Origin: Pseudoxanthomonas kalamensis DSM 18571
Lineage (GTDB): Bacteria > Pseudomonadota > Gammaproteobacteria > Xanthomonadales > Xanthomonadaceae
Assembly (NCBI RefSeq): GCF_010211745.1
Contig: NZ_PDWQ01000002.1
Span: 248,001 to 312,000, forward strand
DNA length: 64,000 bases
Direction: 5' to 3'
The number at the start of each line of letters is the position of its first letter. Within the stretch, counting starts at the first letter, position 1. The position numbers and the translations under genes are program-made. Below the pieces are notes generated by a model. The model worked only from the letters and a program-made list of their open reading frames with translations, did not search any database and was not told the origin of the DNA. Below are positions 17,577-25,854 of this stretch, one piece after another.

Positions 17577-19649
17577 TCACTCCATCCACGGGTTGCGCAT
17601 GGCTTCGATCTTCGTCGGGTCCCCACCGGCTTCGATAGAGGCGATCTGGTCGCGCAGCTGCTGCTCGACCTTGGCGTCCAGCGGCACTTTCTTCTGCTCG
17701 AGCAGGCGACCATACGCCTGCTTCGCGTGCGCGCCGTCGCCGAGGCGCAGGTAGGCGTTGCCGAGTTCGACCCCGGCGGCGACGTTGTGCGGCAGCACCG
17801 CGGCGACCTCTTCCAGGCGCTGCGCGACCAGGGTGAAATCCTGCCCATCTTCCTTGTACAGGTACTCCATCACCTTACTGCCAAGACTGGAGGCACGCAT
17901 CTGTGGCCGCGTCAGACGTCCGCGCCAGATGCCGATGTAACCCAGTTGCGCGACCTTTTCCATGTCCTTGAACACCTCGGCGGGATCCCATTCGAACTGC
18001 GGCCACGGCAACTCGTCGGCGACGGTGTTGACGAACCAGCCATTCCAGACCCCCGCCGTGTTGCTGTCATCCATGTCCTCGACGAACCGGCGAAAGTCGA
18101 CTCGGCCGGCGCGCCATTGCCGCTCCATCATCATCCAGTAGTCCGGATACAGAGGCTCCCCGCTACCGGCGATCTCGCGATCGTAATACGCGCGTATCTC
18201 GCCGAAACGCTGGCCGAGATCGACCCCTTCGTTGCGGAAAGCGCGATAACCGCCCTCGGTGCCGCCGACCAGTTCGTTGTGGTACTCCCACAGACGCGGC
18301 TCGCGTATCGTCATCGCGAAGGCGGCGACGAACAGCACCGCGACCACGCCCTGCAATGCCCGCGAACGCCTGCGCCACGCTTCGGCCAATGCGCCTCCGC
18401 CGAGCACGGCGGCAGCGGCAAGCAGCGGAATAGCATGGCGCACCCCGCCCCACGCCTGCGGCGACACGATCAAGGCAGCGAAATGCAACGTGCTGGCGAC
18501 CGCGAGCGCCGCGAGCATCCAGCGCGCGGTGGCTGGCAACGGCGCACGCAAAAGCAGTACAAGGCCGAGCAGCGACAGCGCCATCAGCGCAATCGGGATC
18601 TTCGCGGCGAGGATCGCGGGCCAGGTGAACCATGGCGTGCGCCCCTCGTACACCCTGCCCCAGATCAGGTGCAAGGCACCGCCGCGACCCTCGATGCCGG
18701 TACGCACCGTGTCGGCCAGACCCCACAGATAGGCGCGCGGCAGCAGCTGCAGTTCGTCGGCCACGTCGATCGTACCTCGCAACGCGGGCCTGGTGACTTC
18801 CGCGATCTTTGTTTCCATCGCGAGGTTGAACGCGTCACCGCCATCGGCATCGGCATGGAAACGGAAGCCGTATTGCGCCCACAGCAGCACGACCCCGAGC
18901 AAAACGCCCGCGGCCAGCTTGCCCGTGCGCCGCGCCGCCTCCTTCCATCCGCCGTTCCGCACGCCCGACAACGCGGAAACCGCGAGTACGGCGCCGGTCC
19001 CGATCAACCCGGCCAGCGCCGAATGCTTGGCTCCCAGCGCCAATCCCGTGGCGATGCCGAACACCACCACCCACCGCCATTGCCAACCCGCTGCCAGGAT
19101 TCCCGCCGCAACGACCACCAGCGCGAACGTCAGCGCCAGCAGACCATCGGTCATCACCACGGGAAGGTGCGCGCCCAGGGTCGGTTCCAGCGCGAGAAAC
19201 GCCAGCGTCCCTGCCGCCCAGGCGAAGCCCGCTGCGCGCCACAGCAGGAAGCCAAGCGCAACCAGCAATAGCCCATTCAGAACCCACATCGCGAGATGAG
19301 CGCGCCGCTGCGCACGTTCCGAGTCGTTGTCCTCGAACATCGTGCGCTCGACCCATTCGCGCTCCTGCACCTTTTCCCGCAGTGCCGGTTCCGGTCCGAT
19401 CCGGAAATCCGCCGGCATCCACGCGCCAACCCACAGCTTGGCCAGCGGCGGATGCTCGGGATTGAGATGACGGTCGCCACCACGCACGTATGTTGTGCCG
19501 GCGACAATGTGCCAGGGCTCGTCAACGGTGAAGCTGTCCAGGCGCGTCCCATGCCAGGAGCGCAACACGGCGAGCGCGGCGAGCAGGATCAGGACAAGGC
19601 CGGCGATGACCCGCCGGCCGGTGTTCGTGGACGATAACCTGCGAAACAT
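17577..19649 (-). CDS. PMT/ArnT-type membrane glycosyltransferase with helical/TPR-like C-terminus
   Basis: Integral-membrane glycosyltransferase of about 690 aa, GT39/GT83-like, predicted to move a sugar from a polyprenyl-phosphate donor on the periplasmic side. After the first membrane span comes the family's acidic loop motif DSFTVDEPWHIVAGTTY and then NPEHPPLAKLWVG. About ten further hydrophobic segments run to residue 460. A soluble region follows (EYHNELVGGTEGGYRAFRN, YYPDYWMMMERQW-like), and the last 90 residues look like TPR helices (LEEVAAVLPHNVAAGVELGNAYLRLGDGAHAKQAYGRLLEQ). The ATG at 19649 has a strong AAGGAG Shine-Dalgarno; the frame continues 35 codons upstream without one. The acceptor is unknown. 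Its closeness to the giant exported protein operon makes protein glycosylation worth considering, but this is only proximity. Confidence 0.82.
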   Translation of the reverse strand: MFRRLSSTNTGRRVIAGLVLILLAALAVLRSWHGTRLDSFTVDEPWHIVAGTTYVRGGDRHLNPEHPPLAKLWVGAWMPADFRIGPEPALREKVQEREWVERTMFEDNDSERAQRRAHLAMWVLNGLLLVALGFLLWRAAGFAWAAGTLAFLALEPTLGAHLPVVMTDGLLALTFALVVVAAGILAAGWQWRWVVVFGIATGLALGAKHSALAGLIGTGAVLAVSALSGVRNGGWKEAARRTGKLAAGVLLGVVLLWAQYGFRFHADADGGDAFNLAMETKIAEVTRPALRGTIDVADELQLLPRAYLWGLADTVRTGIEGRGGALHLIWGRVYEGRTPWFTWPAILAAKIPIALMALSLLGLVLLLRAPLPATARWMLAALAVASTLHFAALIVSPQAWGGVRHAIPLLAAAAVLGGGALAEAWRRRSRALQGVVAVLFVAAFAMTIREPRLWEYHNELVGGTEGGYRAFRNEGVDLGQRFGEIRAYYDREIAGSGEPLYPDYWMMMERQWRAGRVDFRRFVEDMDDSNTAGVWNGWFVNTVADELPWPQFEWDPAEVFKDMEKVAQLGYIGIWRGRLTRPQMRASSLGSKVMEYLYKEDGQDFTLVAQRLEEVAAVLPHNVAAGVELGNAYLRLGDGAHAKQAYGRLLEQKKVPLDAKVEQQLRDQIASIEAGGDPTKIEAMRNPWME

Positions 19650-19798
19650 GGCAAGGCTCCTTGCATCCGACGGGACAACCAAGGAACAGCGGAAATCGGA
19701 TCCCCTGGCCCGGATTCCGGATATGGCATGCCTTCCATGCGGAACTCTCACCACCGGGCCTTCTCAAATCAACGAGAGCTCCCCGGAGGATCGGCCAG

Positions 19799-21727
19799 TC
19801 AGCCCTTTTCCAGCATTGCCGGCAGCGGGCAGTGCAGCACGCCGCAGACGGTGCGCAACAGTTCGGCTTCGGACACGGAAACGCGATTGTCGTGGCTGAT
19901 GGTCTCGGTGATGGCCTCGACCATCACCTGTTTGGCCAGCGGGTCCAGCGCGTCCAGCGGTCCCCAGACCGCGTCCAGCGCGCGCACGCCTTCGGCCGGC
20001 GGCGCGTAAGGCAGGTGGTCGCGCGGCAGGATCCGGTGCAACCCGGCCAGATAGGCGCGTTGCGCGTCCATCGGACTGGGGTTGCCGGCCTGCGCCAGCA
20101 CCGCCAGCAGGGTTGCGAACTCCTGCTTCACATTGCCCGGCTTGCGCCGGCCCAGGCGCGCATGTCGCGCCGGGTCCAGCGACTCGACCAGCTGGGTTTC
20201 CAGCAGCCGGCCCAGGCAGTATTCGAATAGCGACACCTTGCCGTCGGTATTGACCACCGCATGCACGCAATCCATGAACGCTCCCAGCTCCGGGCGTGGG
20301 CGCAGCCGCAGCACCGGGAAGGCCAGCGAAGCCAGCGGCAGACGCAGCATCGGGTGCAGTTCGGCCAGATGCGCCTGCCGCAGGTCGAATGCGCGCTGCG
20401 CCACGGCCTCGCCCAGGCGGGGCACGATCTCGCTGCGCTGCAGCGCGGCCACGCCGGCATCGGCGTCCAGCAACAGCCCCAGCAGCAGCGGCATCACCGC
20501 GTCGCGCTGCGCGGCCAGTGCGCGCAGTTCGGCCGGGATGGCGTCCATGATGTCGCCGGCACGGCGATAGTCGTCCGCAGCCGGCGTGGCGACCTGCTCC
20601 ACCACCATCGGCGCGGTCACCGTCACCGTGCCCTCGCGTGGCGGCAGCGGCGGCGGCAACGGCGCTCCGCCAGCTTCGGCCAGGCCGAGGGCGATGTCTT
20701 CCTGCAATCCATCCGGCGGCGACAGCGCCCAGCCCGCGGTCAGCCGCTCCAGCTGCTGCGGGTTGAACGAAGGCTCCAGCTTGCGGATGCGTTCGAGCAG
20801 CGGCGGATGGGTGGCGAACAGGCTCGAATAGCGACGCCCCTGTCCGAACAGCATGTGGCTGACTTCCTCGGCCTGGCCCGGATCGGCCAGTTGCGAACCG
20901 TCGTGCAGTCCGGCGATCTTCTTCAGCGCGCCGGCCAGGCCGGTGGTCTGGCGGGTGAACTGCACGGCCGAGGCATCGGCCAGCATCTCGCGCTGGCGAC
21001 TGACGCCGGCCTTGATCATGCGGCCGAAGAACAGGCCGATGCCGCCGACCGCCATCGCCACCGCGGCCAGCGCCAGCACCGCGCCGACTTCCTTGCTGCG
21101 CCCGCCGCGGGTGTGTACCAGGATGCGCTGGCCGATGATGCTGAGCATCATGATGCCGAACAGCACGCCCATCAGGCGGATGTTCAGCCGCATGTCGCCG
21201 TTGAGGATGTGGCTGAACTCGTGCGCGATCACCCCTTGCAGCTCGTCGCGGTTGAGCCGTTCCAGCGCGCCGCGGGTCACCGCCACCACCGCATCGGTCG
21301 GCGCGTAGCCGGCGGCGAAGGCGTTGATCGCCGACTCCTGCTCCAGCACGAACAGCTTCGGCATCGGCACGCCGGAAGCAATCGCGATCTCCTCGACCAC
21401 GTTGCGTAGCCGGCGCAGGTTGAAATCGGTGGTGTCCTCCGGCACCCGGCTGCCGCCCAGCTGCAGTGCCACCGCTTCGCCGCCGCCGCGCAGGCTGGCG
21501 ATGCGGTACAGCGAGCCCAGGCCGATCACTGCCAGCGTCGCCAGCGTGCTCAGCAGCAACAGGGCTGCCATCGACCCAGCGCTGCCGCCACCGCCGAGAA
21601 CGCCGCCGAACAGCACCAGCACCGCGGCATCCACCGCCAGCACGATGCCGGCCACCGCCAGCGCGAACAGCACCACCATGCGGGTGGAACTGCGACGCGC
21701 CGCGGCCTGGTGTTCGAAGAAATTCAT
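19799..21727 (-). CDS. M48-family membrane zinc metalloprotease with long C-terminal extension
   Basis: HtpX-like peptidase of about 642 aa. Two N-terminal membrane spans (residues 17-45 and 52-72) precede the zinc site HEFSH at 169-173, in GVIAHEFSHILNGDMRLN. Two more spans follow (ILFGIMMLSIIG and VLALAAVAMAVGGIGLFFG), then the third-ligand region SRQREMLADASAVQFTRQ and the motif FATHPPLLERIRKLEP. The remaining 290 or so residues, beyond normal HtpX length (about 290 aa), are helical and not recognised. The start at MNFFEHQ is chosen because homologues start there. It lies 55 bp downstream of lemA and is presumably co-transcribed with it. LemA/M48 pairs are common and thought to act in envelope quality control. 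Substrates are unknown. Confidence 0.9.
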   Translation of the reverse strand: MNFFEHQAAARRSSTRMVVLFALAVAGIVLAVDAAVLVLFGGVLGGGGSAGSMAALLLLSTLATLAVIGLGSLYRIASLRGGGEAVALQLGGSRVPEDTTDFNLRRLRNVVEEIAIASGVPMPKLFVLEQESAINAFAAGYAPTDAVVAVTRGALERLNRDELQGVIAHEFSHILNGDMRLNIRLMGVLFGIMMLSIIGQRILVHTRGGRSKEVGAVLALAAVAMAVGGIGLFFGRMIKAGVSRQREMLADASAVQFTRQTTGLAGALKKIAGLHDGSQLADPGQAEEVSHMLFGQGRRYSSLFATHPPLLERIRKLEPSFNPQQLERLTAGWALSPPDGLQEDIALGLAEAGGAPLPPPLPPREGTVTVTAPMVVEQVATPAADDYRRAGDIMDAIPAELRALAAQRDAVMPLLLGLLLDADAGVAALQRSEIVPRLGEAVAQRAFDLRQAHLAELHPMLRLPLASLAFPVLRLRPRPELGAFMDCVHAVVNTDGKVSLFEYCLGRLLETQLVESLDPARHARLGRRKPGNVKQEFATLLAVLAQAGNPSPMDAQRAYLAGLHRILPRDHLPYAPPAEGVRALDAVWGPLDALDPLAKQVMVEAITETISHDNRVSVSEAELLRTVCGVLHCPLPAMLEKG

Positions 21728-21782
21728 CTCGCTGCCGCGCCGGATCGGTGGGGCGAACCGCCCGACGACCGGCCGCTGGTGC

Positions 21783-22394
21783 CTAGAACTGCACCTTCGG
21801 CGCCTCACGCACCTGCTCGGCCTTCTCCGCCGGAATGTCCAGCAGGGCCGCCGCAGCGAAGCCGAACGTGTTGGCGACCAGACTGGACGGAAACACCTCG
21901 CGACGGTTGTTGTAGGCCATCACCGAGTCGTTGTAGGCCTGGCGGGCGAAGGCGACCTTGTTTTCGGTCGAGCTCAGCTCCTCGCTCAGCTGCATCATGT
22001 TCTGATTGGCCTTCAGGTCGGGATAGGCCTCGGCCACCGCCAGCAACCGTCCCAGACCCGCATTCAGCTGCCCTTGCGCGGCGGCCAGCTGGGCCATCGC
22101 CTGCGGGTCGCCCGGATTGGCCTTGGCCGCGGCCAGACCCGACTGCGCCGCCGAACGCGCGGCGATCACTGCTTCCAGCGTCTCGCGCTCGTGGGTCAGG
22201 TAGCCCTTGGCGGTTTCGACCAGGTTGGGGATCAGGTCGAAGCGGCGCTGCAGCTGCACGTCGATCTGGGCGAAGGCGTTCCTGAACGCGTTGCGGGCCG
22301 TGACCAGTCCGTTGTAGACGCCCATCGCCCACAACGCAGCCAGTACGACCAGTCCAAGGATAATCGCCAGCAATGTGAACAGCATCATGGCCAT
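21783..22394 (-). CDS. lemA: LemA family protein
   Basis: Small membrane-anchored coiled-coil protein of 203 aa, normal for LemA. One N-terminal hydrophobic segment (MLFTLLAIILGLVVLAALWAMGVYN) is followed by the LemA signature YNGLVTARNAFRNAFAQIDVQL, then QRRFDLIPNLVETAKGYLTHE and SEELSSTENKVAFARQAYNDSVMAYNNRREVFPSSLVA. The body is probably periplasmic. The exact biochemical role of LemA is not established. It is the first gene of a two-gene unit with the M48 protease and diverges from the serine hydrolase at 22475. ATG codons at 22394 and 22388 are both possible starts. Confidence 0.93.
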   Translation of the reverse strand: MAMMLFTLLAIILGLVVLAALWAMGVYNGLVTARNAFRNAFAQIDVQLQRRFDLIPNLVETAKGYLTHERETLEAVIAARSAAQSGLAAAKANPGDPQAMAQLAAAQGQLNAGLGRLLAVAEAYPDLKANQNMMQLSEELSSTENKVAFARQAYNDSVMAYNNRREVFPSSLVANTFGFAAAALLDIPAEKAEQVREAPKVQF

Positions 22395-22424
22395 CTGACT
22401 TCACCCCGTTTGTGATATCCGAAA

Positions 22425-22446
22425 CAACCGACTTATTATCCGGTTG
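22425..22446. promoter_or_regulatory. Inverted repeat between lemA and the serine hydrolase
   Basis: CAACCG and CGGTTG arms flank an AT-rich 10-bp centre (ACTTATTATC) between two divergent starts. On the minus strand the centre contains GATAAT, a plausible -10 for lemA. It may be an operator; the binding protein is unknown. Confidence 0.35.
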
Positions 22447-22474
22447 AACACAGCTTACGCAGGCACGAGACGCA

Positions 22475-23911
22475 ATGAAAGTGAACGGCGCCGGCACGAC
22501 ACGGAAGCTCCTGGGGATGATATCGCCGCGGACGGCATTGTCGGCCGCGTTGCTCACCTGCATCGCACCGCTGTCGGCGCAGACGCCGGCAGTATTGCGC
22601 TGGGACGGCGCTGCGCCCGCGCAGACGGCCGCCAGCGGAGGTTACGAAGCACCCGCGCAACCGCTGCCGTACCGCACCCAACTGGCCAGCCTGCAGGTGC
22701 AGCCGCCTGCCCGCGGCTTCGACGTCGCCCGTTTCGAGGCGATGGCGAGCGAGCTGACTATCGGCCAGCGGGTGCCCGGCTTGGCCATGGCCATCGTCCA
22801 GGACGGCCGCGTGCTCAGTGCGCGCGGCTACGGCGTGACCGACGTGGTGTCGCCACAGGCCGTCGATGGCCACACCGTGTTCCGCCTGGCTTCGCTGTCC
22901 AAGGCCTTCGCCGGCACCGTGACCGGCCTGCTGGTCAACGACGGCACCCTGCGCTGGGACAGCAAGGTCGACGACTACGTGGCCGACTTCCGGCTCAGCG
23001 ACCCTTACGCCACTGCCAAGGTGACGGTGGCCGACCTGCTCAGCCATCGCGTTGGCCTGAAGCACTACAACAGCTTCGATCGCGATATCGAAGCCTATGC
23101 CAGCTACCAGCAGGTCACCCACAAGCTGGCCGACGCGCCGCTGGCCTGCGCCCCCGGCGACTGCTACGCCTACCAGAACGTGGCCTTCAGCCTGATCGGC
23201 GACGTGGTCCGCGAAGCCAGCGGGCAAAGCTACGAGCAACTGGTGCAGCAGCGCCTGTTCGCTCCGCTGGGCATGCGCGACGCCAGCCTCGGCCTGGCCG
23301 GGATCGAACACAGCCGGCACTGGGCCAAGCCGCATTCGCGCAGCCGCAACGGCTGGGTATCGCTGATGCCCAAGCCGACCTACTACCGGCTGCCGCCCGC
23401 CGCTGGCGTCAACGCCAGCGCCAGCGACATGGCGCAATGGCTGCTGGCGCAGACCGGGCACCGCACCGACGTGCTGCCGTTGCCGCTGCTGGCCACCCTG
23501 CACGCCCCGGTCATCGCCACGCCGGGACAGATGGGCCGCGGCTGGCGTCGCGAACGCATCTGGGCCGCCGGCTACGGGCTCGGCTGGCGGGTGTTCGAAT
23601 ACGCCGGGCATCCGGTGGTGTTTCATGCCGGAGCCGTCGAGGGCTACCGTTCGCTGATCGCCCTGGTGCCCGAGCGCGACCTCGGCGTGGCGCTGATGTG
23701 GAACGGCAGCAGTTCGCTCCCCAGCGGCCTGCTACCGACCATCCTGGATCGTGCATTTGGTTTGCAGGGCGGCCCCTGGCTGGACGTTCTGCCGACCGAC
23801 CAATTGCTGCTGGCAGGCGAGGACAAGGACGAGAACGATGCTGATGCGGAATCCGCATCGCCGCGCACCCAAGGCAGCTCTTCAAGCAAGGCCAGCGCCT
23901 CTCCGGAATGA
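22475..23911 (+). CDS. Exported serine hydrolase, class C beta-lactamase/PBP fold
   Basis: Periplasmic serine hydrolase of 478 aa. The signal peptide is residues 1 to about 36 (ALSAALLTCIAPLSAQTP). The three active-site elements of the beta-lactamase/transpeptidase-like family are visible: SLSK at 140-143 (nucleophile and lysine), YQN at 233-235 in GDCYAYQNVAFSLIGDV, and HAG near residue 387 in VVFHAGAVEGYRSL. The class is broad (esterases, D-aminopeptidases, low-affinity PBPs). The longer, Lys/Glu/Ser-rich C-terminus does not resemble a true AmpC, so I would not call it a resistance gene. It is transcribed away from lemA and followed by a hairpin that serves the opposite strand. Cysteines near 227 and 230 might form a disulfide. 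Confidence 0.88.
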   Translation: MKVNGAGTTRKLLGMISPRTALSAALLTCIAPLSAQTPAVLRWDGAAPAQTAASGGYEAPAQPLPYRTQLASLQVQPPARGFDVARFEAMASELTIGQRVPGLAMAIVQDGRVLSARGYGVTDVVSPQAVDGHTVFRLASLSKAFAGTVTGLLVNDGTLRWDSKVDDYVADFRLSDPYATAKVTVADLLSHRVGLKHYNSFDRDIEAYASYQQVTHKLADAPLACAPGDCYAYQNVAFSLIGDVVREASGQSYEQLVQQRLFAPLGMRDASLGLAGIEHSRHWAKPHSRSRNGWVSLMPKPTYYRLPPAAGVNASASDMAQWLLAQTGHRTDVLPLPLLATLHAPVIATPGQMGRGWRRERIWAAGYGLGWRVFEYAGHPVVFHAGAVEGYRSLIALVPERDLGVALMWNGSSSLPSGLLPTILDRAFGLQGGPWLDVLPTDQLLLAGEDKDENDADAESASPRTQGSSSSKASASPE

Positions 23912-24005
23912 TCCGGTTGCCGCTCCGCGCGGCGACAAGGCTGCGGCCTGAACGCATGGCCAGCGTGTATGCCGTGCATGCCGGCGACCACCGGCTGACG
24001 CGCCC

Positions 24006-24046
24006 ATAAAAAACTCCCCTCCCGCTGGGCAGCCGGGAAGGGAGTT
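24006..24046 (-). terminator. Rho-independent terminator of the histone-like gene
   Basis: AACTCCC pairs with GGGAGTT, and inside them TCCCG pairs with CGGGA, with one mismatch between the two blocks. On the minus strand the hairpin is followed by six T's. It lies 32 bp after the stop of the Lys/Ala repeat gene. Confidence 0.88.
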
Positions 24047-24077
24047 CGAGTGGGTACTACGGTCTATCGGGGTTGTA

Positions 24078-24512
24078 TCAGATCAGCGGCGCCGGCATGG
24101 CCGGCATCGCCACTGCTGCTACTTTTTTGGACTTATTTTTTTTTTTGGCAGCCTTCTTCTTGGCAGCCTTCTTCACGGTCTTCTTGGCGACGGCCTTCTT
24201 CGCGACCTTCTTCTTGGCAGCCTTCTTCACCGCCTTCTTCGCGACCTTCTTGGCTACCTTCTTCTTCGCGACCTTCTTGGCAACCTTCTTCTTCGCGGCC
24301 TTCTTCACCGCCTTCTTGGCGACCTTCTTCTTCGCGACCTTCTTGGCTACCTTCCTCTTCGCGACCTTCTTGGCCACCTTCTTCTTGGCGACCTTCTTGG
24401 CTACCTTCTTCTTCGCGACCTTCTTCACTGCCTTCTTGGTGGCCTTTTTGGCTACCTTCTTCTTGGCGGCTTTCTTGGCCACCTTTTTCTTCGTTGCTTT
24501 CTTCGTTGCCAT
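24078..24512 (-). CDS. Histone H1-like Lys/Ala repeat DNA-binding protein
   Basis: Extremely basic 144-aa protein made almost entirely of KKVAKK, KKAVKKAAKK and similar pentad/hexad repeats from residue 1 to about 125, ending KNKSKKVAAVAMPAMPAPLI. This composition matches bacterial histone H1-like proteins (AlgP/HctB/BpH1 type), which bind and compact DNA without sequence specificity and often vary in repeat number between strains. The ATG is preceded by GAGGAG, and a strong intrinsic terminator follows the stop. It is expected in the nucleoid. Regulation is not evident; the 5' region up to gcvH is long and has many T-tracts. The repetitive coding DNA is prone to slippage, so the true length may differ in other isolates. 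Confidence 0.88.
   Translation of the reverse strand: MATKKATKKKVAKKAAKKKVAKKATKKAVKKVAKKKVAKKVAKKKVAKKVAKRKVAKKVAKKKVAKKAVKKAAKKKVAKKVAKKKVAKKVAKKAVKKAAKKKVAKKAVAKKTVKKAAKKKAAKKKNKSKKVAAVAMPAMPAPLI
24128..24505. repeat. Coding tandem repeats of the Lys/Ala-rich gene
   Basis: Imperfect tandem units such as GCGACCTTCTTGGCTACC and TTCTTCTTCGCGACC on the plus strand recur throughout and encode KKVAKK-type repeats. Unit boundaries are irregular (12-18 bp sub-units), consistent with slipped-strand expansion and contraction. Confidence 0.8.
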
Positions 24513-25300
24513 GTGATGGCTCCTCGTCAGTTTGCTATCAATTGATGGATCCGTGTTGCTTAGCCCAGTTGCAAGAAAACGCCGCGGGAGTCGGACCCGG
24601 CGGCAACCGCCAACGCGCCAGGCGCGCCGGAGCGGATGGATCGGGCGTCACAGCCGATGGCTGCAGCTACCCCATGCACGCCAACACCCGCGACAGGCTC
24701 GACGCGGGTGGACGACATGAATCTGAAACTCGCATTTCCCCTGGCAGGACATTTTCGGAGGGAAGCGAAGCCGACGTACTTCTCGATGACGGTACGGTTG
24801 AGAAACCTTGTTGTTGTCCGTTTCGTCGCGATGACCCGACTCACTTGCTTCCGCAGCAAAGTTCTGCTGGGGCGAAACCTAATCACGCTTTTTTCAAGTG
24901 TCAACACTTTTCCAAAATTTTTTTCGACCTCTGCAGGAACGATCGGCAAGCCGCGTGTCGGTATACGCCGTCCATCCATCCGGCCGTTCGCTTCGAATGC
25001 ATGCGCATCGATTGATCGCGAAAAAAGAAAAGCGCATTTTTCCCGCTGTTTTTTTGCATCTTGAATGCGGCCGCGTTCTTGCGCGGCACTTGCGGATGCG
25101 CGTCGGGAAGGATCGTCACATGCCGAACCGCGGCTAAATTTCGGCTGACGAACGGTGCTCGCCCGCACCCCGGATTTCGCGCTGCACAAGGTCCGAACGC
25201 ACCGTTTTGCGCAAAAATTTCTCCCCTGTCGGACCACCCCCGACGCATGCGCGGGACAAGCGAAGACATCGTCGAACGAATCCGGTGCGTCGTTTTGCAA
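24513..25300. other. Long non-coding stretch rich in T-tracts
   Basis: About 790 bp between the histone-like gene and the gcvH terminator with no credible gene; the frames present are Arg/Ser-rich shadows without ribosome sites. Several runs of 6-8 T (for example around 24889, 24917 and 25050) suggest A-tract curvature and promoter-like DNA. A 10-bp perfect palindrome ATCAATTGAT lies at 24538-24547, close to the histone-like start. A small RNA or a long leader cannot be excluded. Confidence 0.5.
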
Positions 25301-25303
25301 AAA

Positions 25304-25328
25304 CAAAAACCCGCGCCTGGGCGCGGGT
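25304..25328 (-). terminator. Rho-independent terminator of gcvH
   Basis: ACCCGCGC (25309-25316) pairs perfectly with GCGCGGGT (25321-25328) around a 4-nt loop. On the minus strand a T-run follows at once. It lies 43 bp after the gcvH stop. Confidence 0.9.
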
Positions 25329-25370
25329 CGGTATGACGTTCGACGGCGGATCGGATGCCGTTGCCTGGCG

Positions 25371-25766
25371 TCAGTGATCCTCGTCTTCCAGCAACTCGGC
25401 ATAGTCGTCCGGCGACAGCATGTCGTTGAGCTGGTCCGGCTCTTCGGCCACGACCACGAACAGCCAACCGTCGCCGTAGGCGTCCTCGTTGATCGTCTCG
25501 GGCTTGTCGGCCAGCGATTCGTTGACCTCGACCACGCTGCCGGTCACCGGACTGTAGACGTCCGACGCGGCCTTCACCGACTCGACCACCGCGCAGGCGT
25601 TGCCGGCTTCGACCCGGTCGCCGACATTCGGCAGTTCCACATAGACCAGGTCTCCGAGCAGGCCCTGGGCATGGTCGGAGATGCCGACGGTGACGCGCCC
25701 GTCGCCTTCGACGCGGGCCCATTCGTGTGACTTGAGGAATTTCAGATCGCCTGGGATATCGCTCAT
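25371..25766 (-). CDS. gcvH: Glycine cleavage system H protein
   Basis: Lipoyl carrier of the glycine cleavage system, 131 aa, the standard length. It shuttles the aminomethyl group between GcvP and GcvT in the cytoplasm. Visible blocks are [23 protein letters not shown] at the N-terminus, the lipoylation segment [19 protein letters not shown] with its lysine in ESVKA, and the C-terminal [13 protein letters not shown] at 25766 matches the family start; GGAG lies a little far upstream. It follows gcvT on the same strand with an 88-bp gap. gcvP is not in the window, so the system is split. A strong terminator follows. Confidence 0.97.
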   Translation of the reverse strand: MSDIPGDLKFLKSHEWARVEGDGRVTVGISDHAQGLLGDLVYVELPNVGDRVEAGNACAVVESVKAASDVYSPVTGSVVEVNESLADKPETINEDAYGDGWLFVVVAEEPDQLNDMLSPDDYAELLEDEDH

Positions 25767-25854
25767 CTTGGCTGCTCCGGCATTGCGCGGGTGGGGCGGA
25801 AGTGGAACTAGTGTAGCGAAGGAATACGGTGTGGGAAGCGGGCAGCCCGCAGAT

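Noticed and set aside
24128-24505. Repeat pattern resembling a CRISPR array
   Set aside because: Units are irregular and without spacers; they code for Lys/Ala repeats.
24636-25064. 142-codon plus-strand frame in the non-coding stretch
   Set aside because: No ribosome site, composition biased to Ser/Arg/Phe from T-tracts, no similarity recognised.
24901-25722. 273-codon minus frame overlapping gcvH
   Set aside because: Out-of-frame shadow of gcvH running through its terminator.
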